Source of the DNA: Pasteurellaceae bacterium
Lineage (GTDB): Bacteria > Pseudomonadota > Gammaproteobacteria > Enterobacterales > Pasteurellaceae
Assembly (NCBI GenBank): GCA_900756155.1
Contig: CAAEJV010000017.1
Coordinates: forward strand, 1 to 64,000
Reading direction: 5' to 3'
DNA: 64,000 nt
Shown here: in pieces, positions 59,480 through 64,000 of the stretch
Layout of the letters: each line of letters starts with the position of its first letter
How positions within the stretch are numbered: position 1 is the first letter of the stretch
The notes under the pieces: model-generated
Seen by the model: the letters and a program-made list of their open reading frames with translations, nothing else
Databases searched by the model: none
What the model was told of the DNA's origin: nothing
Made by a program: the position numbers and the translations under genes

Positions 59480-62146
59480 ATGTCAGATACCTTAGTAAAC
59501 GATATTGACCCAATTGAAACACAGGATTGGTTGTCAGCTGTTGATTCATTAATTCGTGCAGAAGGCGTAGAGCGAGCGCATTACATTATCAATCAAGTGA
59601 TTGATCAGGCACGTAATGGTGGTGTGAACATTGCAAAAGGTGGCGTAACAACCCCTTATGTTAATACCATCCCACTTTCTGAACAGCCAGCATACCCAGG
59701 TGATAAAGCTATTGAGCGTCGTATTCGTAGTGCTGTACGTTGGAATGCGATCATGGCGGTATTACGTGGCCAGAAAAAAGATCTTGAATTAGGTGGTCAC
59801 ATTTCAACTTATCAATCTGCAGCAAGCATGTATGAAGTTTGTTTTAACCACTTCTTCAAAGCGGCGACTGATAAAAACGGCGGTGACTTAGTCTTCTTCC
59901 AAGGCCACGCAGCACCAGGTATGTATGCTCGTGCATTTGTTGAAGGTCGTATTACTGAAGATCAAATGAATAATTTCCGTCAAGAATGTGAACCAGGCAA
60001 AGGTCTTTCTTCTTACCCACACCCGAAATTAATGCCTGAATTCTGGCAATTCTCGACCGTATCTATGGGTTTAGGTCCTGTAAATGCGATCCGTACAGCT
60101 CGTTTCTTAAAATACTTAGATAACCGTGGTTTAAAAGACACCAAAGATCAAAAAGTATATGCTTTCCTTGGTGATGGTGAGATGGATGAAATCGAAGCAA
60201 AAGGTGATTTAACCTTCGCAGCACGTGAAGGTTTAGATAACCTAATCTTCGTCGTAAGCTGTAACTTGCAACGTTTAGATGGCCCAGTAACCGGTAATGG
60301 TAAAATTGTTCAAGAATTAGAAGGTTTATTTGCGGGTGCAGGTTGGGAAGTGATCAAAGTCATGTGGGGCTCTAACTGGGACAAATTATTTGCCAAAGAC
60401 ACCTCAGGTAAGTTAACTCAATTGATGATGGAAGTGCTCGATGGCGACTATTTAACCTTCAAATCTAAAGATGGTGCTTATGTTCGTGAACACTTCTTTG
60501 GTCGTTATCCAGAAACCGCTGCATTAGTAGCGGATATGACAGATGATGAAATCTGGGCATTAAGACGCGGTGGTCATGACTCAGAAAAACTTTATGCGGC
60601 ATTCCATAAAGCGCAAACAGCAGGTAAACCTGTAGTAATCCTTGCACACATGGTTAAAGGTTATAAAATTCCTGAAGCAGAAAGTAAAAATACGGCTCAC
60701 CAATCTAAAAAAATGTCGATCGAAAGTCTTAAATACTTCCGTGATCATTTCCACTTAGATATTAAAGATGAAGATATCCCTAACTATCCGTATATTACTT
60801 TCCCAGAAGGTTCGGAAGAGTACAATTATCTTCACGGCAGACGTAAAGCATTAAACGGTTACTTACCAAAACGTTTACCAAAATTCACCACTGAATTTAA
60901 AGTTCCGGCTTTAGAAGAATTTGCCCCATTATTGGAAGCTCAAGCTCGTCCAATTTCAACTACAATGGCATTCGTGCGTTTCTTAAATACTTTATTGAAA
61001 GATAAAAATATTGGTAAACAAATTGTGCCAATTGTTGCTGATGAAGCACGTACTTTCGGTATGGAAGGTTTATTCCGTCAAATCGGTATTTACAACCCAC
61101 ATGGTCAAAACTATGTGCCTTCTGATCGTGATTTAGTGGCTTACTACCGTGAAGCGAAAGATGGTCAAGTATTACAAGAAGGTATCAATGAATTAGGTGC
61201 AGCATCATCTTGGTTAGCAGCAGCAAACTCATACTCTGTTAATAACCTTCCGATGATTCCATTCTTCATCTACTACTCAATGTTTGGTTTCCAACGTGTG
61301 GGTGACTTGATGTGGGCAGCCGGGGATCAATTAGCGCGTGGTTTCATGATCGGCGGTACTTCTGGCCGTACAACATTAAATGGTGAAGGCTTACAACACG
61401 AAGATGGTCATAGCCATATTCAATCTCTTGTTATTCCTAACTGTGTGTCTTATGACCCTGCTTACGTTTATGAAGTGGCAGTTATCCTACAAGACGGTAT
61501 CAATCGTATGTACGGTGAAAAACAAGAAGATGTGTTCTACTACATCACCACATTAAACGAAACTTACGAACAACCAGCAATGCCAAAAGGTGCTGAAGAG
61601 GGTATTCGTAAAGGTATTTATAAATTTGAAACCGTTGAAGCGAAAGACAACAAAGGTCATGTTCAATTATTAGGTTCTGGTGCGATCTTCCGTCATGTTC
61701 GTGAAGCAGCACAAATCCTTGCAAATGAATATGGTGTAAGCTCAGATGTTTATAGCGTGCCTTCATTCACTGAAGTGGCTCGTGAAGGTGCAGATGCCGT
61801 ACGTTGGAATATGTTACACCCAACTGAAAAACAACGTGTACCTTACATTGCACAAGTCATGAATGATGCGCCAGCTGTTGCGGCAACTGACTACATGAAA
61901 TTGTTCGCAGAACAAGTTCGTGCATTCATTCCTGCACAAAGCTATCACGTATTAGGTACTGATGGTTTCGGTCGTTCAGACAGCCGTGAAAACTTACGTG
62001 AACACTTCGAAGTGGATGCGCGTTATGTTGTGGTTGCAGCATTACATGAGCTTGCAAAACAAGGTAAATTTGATGCGAAAGTGGTGGCTGATGCAATCGC
62101 GAAATTTGGTTTAAAAACTGAAGTTTTAAACCCGCTTTACGCTTAA
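59480..62146 (+). CDS. aceE: Pyruvate dehydrogenase E1 component, homodimeric type
   Basis: AceE decarboxylates pyruvate with thiamine diphosphate and passes the acetyl group to lipoyl E2. The 888-residue protein matches the homodimeric E1 of enterobacteria (887). The ThDP-binding motif is FLGDGEMDEIEAKG near residue 230, followed by NLQRLDGPVTGN. GHASPG-type FFQGHAAPGMYARAF near residue 140 and HSHIQSLVIPNCVSYDP near residue 645 are also conserved. It starts aceE-aceF; no pdhR precedes it. Confidence 0.98.
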   Translation: MSDTLVNDIDPIETQDWLSAVDSLIRAEGVERAHYIINQVIDQARNGGVNIAKGGVTTPYVNTIPLSEQPAYPGDKAIERRIRSAVRWNAIMAVLRGQKKDLELGGHISTYQSAASMYEVCFNHFFKAATDKNGGDLVFFQGHAAPGMYARAFVEGRITEDQMNNFRQECEPGKGLSSYPHPKLMPEFWQFSTVSMGLGPVNAIRTARFLKYLDNRGLKDTKDQKVYAFLGDGEMDEIEAKGDLTFAAREGLDNLIFVVSCNLQRLDGPVTGNGKIVQELEGLFAGAGWEVIKVMWGSNWDKLFAKDTSGKLTQLMMEVLDGDYLTFKSKDGAYVREHFFGRYPETAALVADMTDDEIWALRRGGHDSEKLYAAFHKAQTAGKPVVILAHMVKGYKIPEAESKNTAHQSKKMSIESLKYFRDHFHLDIKDEDIPNYPYITFPEGSEEYNYLHGRRKALNGYLPKRLPKFTTEFKVPALEEFAPLLEAQARPISTTMAFVRFLNTLLKDKNIGKQIVPIVADEARTFGMEGLFRQIGIYNPHGQNYVPSDRDLVAYYREAKDGQVLQEGINELGAASSWLAAANSYSVNNLPMIPFFIYYSMFGFQRVGDLMWAAGDQLARGFMIGGTSGRTTLNGEGLQHEDGHSHIQSLVIPNCVSYDPAYVYEVAVILQDGINRMYGEKQEDVFYYITTLNETYEQPAMPKGAEEGIRKGIYKFETVEAKDNKGHVQLLGSGAIFRHVREAAQILANEYGVSSDVYSVPSFTEVAREGADAVRWNMLHPTEKQRVPYIAQVMNDAPAVAATDYMKLFAEQVRAFIPAQSYHVLGTDGFGRSDSRENLREHFEVDARYVVVAALHELAKQGKFDAKVVADAIAKFGLKTEVLNPLYA

Positions 62147-62153
62147 TAAAAAC

Positions 62154-62178
62154 ATCCTGTGCGCAAAACGCACAGGAT
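62154..62178 (+). other. Stem-loop between aceE and aceF
   Basis: ATCCTGTGCG (62154-62163) pairs perfectly with CGCACAGGAT (62169-62178) around CAAAA. No T run follows. In the middle of an operon this is more likely to be an RNA stability or processing element than a terminator. Confidence 0.6.
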
Positions 62179-62233
62179 CGTCTACAAATAAAGTGCGGTT
62201 GATTTTAACTGCGTTTTTTAAAGGTAAGATAAC

Positions 62234-64000
62234 ATGTCAAAACAAATTCAAATTCCTGATATCGGTAGTGATGAAGTTACCGTAACAGAAGTGATGGTGA
62301 AAGTAGGTGATACCATTACCGCTGATCAAAGTATTATTAATGTTGAAGGTGATAAAGCCTCAATGGAAGTCCCTGCACCAGAAGCCGGTGTGGTAAAAGA
62401 AGTATTAGTGAAAGTGGGTGATAAAGTCACAACTGGCACACCAATGCTTGTTTTAGAATCAGCGGAGGCGGCAGCGCCTGCTCCAGCCGCTGCAGCACCA
62501 GCGCCGGCAGCCGCACCAGCAGCTGCAAGTGTAGTTGAAGTTAATGTACCAGATATCGGCTCAGACGAAGTAAACGTAACAGATATTATGGTGAAAGTTG
62601 GTGATACCGTTGAAGTTGATCAATCAATCATCAACGTTGAAGGTGATAAAGCGTCAATGGAAGTACCAGCTCCAGTTGCTGGCATGGTAAAAGAAATTTT
62701 AATCAACGTAGGCGATAAAGTTGTTACTGGTAAATTAATCATGAAATTTGAAGTGGCAGGTGCCGCACCAGCCGCAGCGCCAGCTCAACAGGCGGCAGCA
62801 CCTGCAGCAGCACCAACACCAACAGCTTCAGCCATTAAAGAAGTGAATGTACCTGATATTGGTGGTGATGAAGTTAACGTAACTGAAATCATGGTTGCAG
62901 TTGGCGACAGCGTTTCTGAAGAGCAATCTTTAATTACCGTTGAAGGCGATAAAGCCTCAATGGAAGTGCCAGCTCCATTCGCGGGTGTGGTAAAAGAAAT
63001 TTTAGTGAAATCAGGTGATAAAGTTTCAACTGGTTCATTAATTATGAAATTTGAAGTGGTGGGTGCAGCACCTGCTCCTGCAGCGGCTCCAGTAGCGGCA
63101 GCTCCAGCGCCTCAAGCAGCGCCGGCAGCACAATCAGGTAATGTATCTGGTTTAAGCCAAGAACAAGTTGTAGCAAGCGCTGGCTATGCACACGCAACTC
63201 CAGTGATTCGCCGTTTAGCACGTGAATACGGTATCAACCTTGATCGCGTAAAAGGTACGGGTCGTAAAGGTCGCGTAGTAAAAGAAGATATCCAAGCTTA
63301 TGTGAAAACCGCTGTTAAAGCGTTTGAAACAGGCACTGTATCTTCTGCAGCAGCGGGTAATGGTGTGGCAAACGGCGCAGGCTTAGGTTTATTACCATGG
63401 CCGAAAGTTGACTTCAGCAAATTTGGTGAAGTAGAAGAAGTTGAATTAAGCCGTATCAACAAAATCTCTGGTGCAAACTTACATCGTAACTGGGTAATGA
63501 TTCCACATGTTACTCACTTCGATCGCACAGATATCACCGATTTAGAAGCATTCCGTAAAGAACAGAACAAGATTGTTGAAAAACAAAAATTGGATGTGAA
63601 AATTACACCAGTTGTGTTCATTATGAAAGCGGTAGCGAAAGCATTAGAAGCGTTCCCACGTTTCAATAGCTCTATTTCTGAAGACGGTCAAAAATTAACA
63701 CTTAAAAAATACATCAACATTGGCGTAGCGGTAGATACACCAAACGGTCTTGTTGTACCTGTATTTAAAAACGTGAACAAAAAAGGTATTATCGAACTTT
63801 CTCGTGAATTAATGGAAGTCTCCAAAAAAGCACGTGACGGTAAACTTTCAGGTTCTGATATGCAAGGTGGTTGTTTCACTATTTCAAGCTTAGGCGGTAT
63901 TGGTACAACTCACTTTACGCCAATCGTAAATGCACCTGAAGTGGCAATTTTAGGTGTATCTAAATCAGAAATGCAACCGGTTTGGAATGGTAAAGAATTT
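62234..64000 (+). CDS. aceF: Pyruvate dehydrogenase E2 component, 5' part, three lipoyl domains
   Basis: AceF is the dihydrolipoamide acetyltransferase core of pyruvate dehydrogenase. The frame runs 589 codons to the right edge without a stop. Three lipoyl domains each carry the lipoylated Lys in [12 protein letters not shown] (residues 41, 139 and 240) and are joined by Ala/Pro linkers. An E3/E1-binding domain ([25 protein letters not shown]) follows near residue 320. The catalytic domain starts near residue 390 ([27 protein letters not shown]). The final part with the catalytic His is outside the window. AAGGTAAGATAAC precedes the ATG. Lipoyl copies are similar, as in E. coli AceF. Confidence 0.96.
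   Translation, partial: MSKQIQIPDIGSDEVTVTEVMVKVGDTITADQSIINVEGDKASMEVPAPEAGVVKEVLVKVGDKVTTGTPMLVLESAEAAAPAPAAAAPAPAAAPAAASVVEVNVPDIGSDEVNVTDIMVKVGDTVEVDQSIINVEGDKASMEVPAPVAGMVKEILINVGDKVVTGKLIMKFEVAGAAPAAAPAQQAAAPAAAPTPTASAIKEVNVPDIGGDEVNVTEIMVAVGDSVSEEQSLITVEGDKASMEVPAPFAGVVKEILVKSGDKVSTGSLIMKFEVVGAAPAPAAAPVAAAPAPQAAPAAQSGNVSGLSQEQVVASAGYAHATPVIRRLAREYGINLDRVKGTGRKGRVVKEDIQAYVKTAVKAFETGTVSSAAAGNGVANGAGLGLLPWPKVDFSKFGEVEEVELSRINKISGANLHRNWVMIPHVTHFDRTDITDLEAFRKEQNKIVEKQKLDVKITPVVFIMKAVAKALEAFPRFNSSISEDGQKLTLKKYINIGVAVDTPNGLVVPVFKNVNKKGIIELSRELMEVSKKARDGKLSGSDMQGGCFTISSLGGIGTTHFTPIVNAPEVAILGVSKSEMQPVWNGKEF

Noticed and set aside
62460..63130. Repeats in aceF considered as a possible minisatellite or CRISPR-like array
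   Set aside because: They are explained by three homologous lipoyl domains with Ala/Pro linkers, standard for E2 proteins. The spacing is about 300 bases and coding.

Overview
This window is chromosomal DNA from a Pasteurellaceae bacterium of the Haemophilus group, most likely Haemophilus parainfluenzae or a close relative. Three things support this. The 9-bp Hin-type DNA uptake signal core AAGTGCGGT and its complement occur dozens of times, in genes and between them. The base composition is AT-rich. Gene blocks such as tsaE-amiB-mutL-miaA-glnE, thiBPQ-bioB and suhB-comNOPQ-recC match the order I recall from H. influenzae. A full-length lacZ argues against H. influenzae itself. No phage, insertion sequence, CRISPR array or plasmid gene was recognised.

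Layout. 1-230: 3' end of a 5S rRNA and its terminator. 237-8077 (minus): tsaE-amiB-mutL-miaA-glnE, followed by two identical tRNA-Gly genes and orn. 9084-17318 (plus): rsgA, the PTS operon ptsH-ptsI-crr, manA and lacZ. 17375-22099: grxA, rimK, a chalcone-isomerase-fold secreted protein, fumC, holC and a small lipoprotein. 22176-25847: yqfB, an unrecognised membrane-anchored coiled-coil protein, and valS. 25980-32869: ydiJ (minus), ompA, a LemA/TPM/TPM cluster and grxD. 33015-37461: a TPP riboswitch in front of thiB-thiP-thiQ, then bioB. 37506-44098: suhB (minus), then comN-comO-comP-comQ-recC preceded by a perfect CRP-S competence site. 44176-47386: nrdR-ribD-degS-yfbR. 47436-51649: an orphan AT-rich protein with an HNH-like His-Asn-His pattern, modE, and modA-modB-modC. 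51724-56867 (minus): dnaK, a GyrI-like protein, metY and dnaJ. 57137-64000: a YdgA-family protein, mgsA, aceE and the start of aceF, which runs off the right edge.

How it works together. Carbon flux is a main theme: PTS sugar uptake, mannose phosphate isomerase, beta-galactosidase, methylglyoxal synthase, pyruvate dehydrogenase and fumarase. The crr product signals through cAMP-CRP, and candidate CRP sites of the ordinary (CRP-N) type lie before lacZ and fumC, with a CRP-S site before the competence pilin genes. Natural competence connects three features: the uptake signals, the ComNOPQ pseudopilins and RecC. Cofactor supply includes thiamine import, biotin, riboflavin and molybdate. 

Most of the window is conserved core genome. 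The least explained items are the orphan HNH-like protein (47436-48104), the coiled-coil protein upstream of valS (22490-22960), the two genes separating dnaK from dnaJ, an orphan hairpin in the ydiJ-ompA gap, and a perfect 18-bp palindrome before aceE that resembles a PdhR box but has a different spacer. I found no clearly new multi-gene system.
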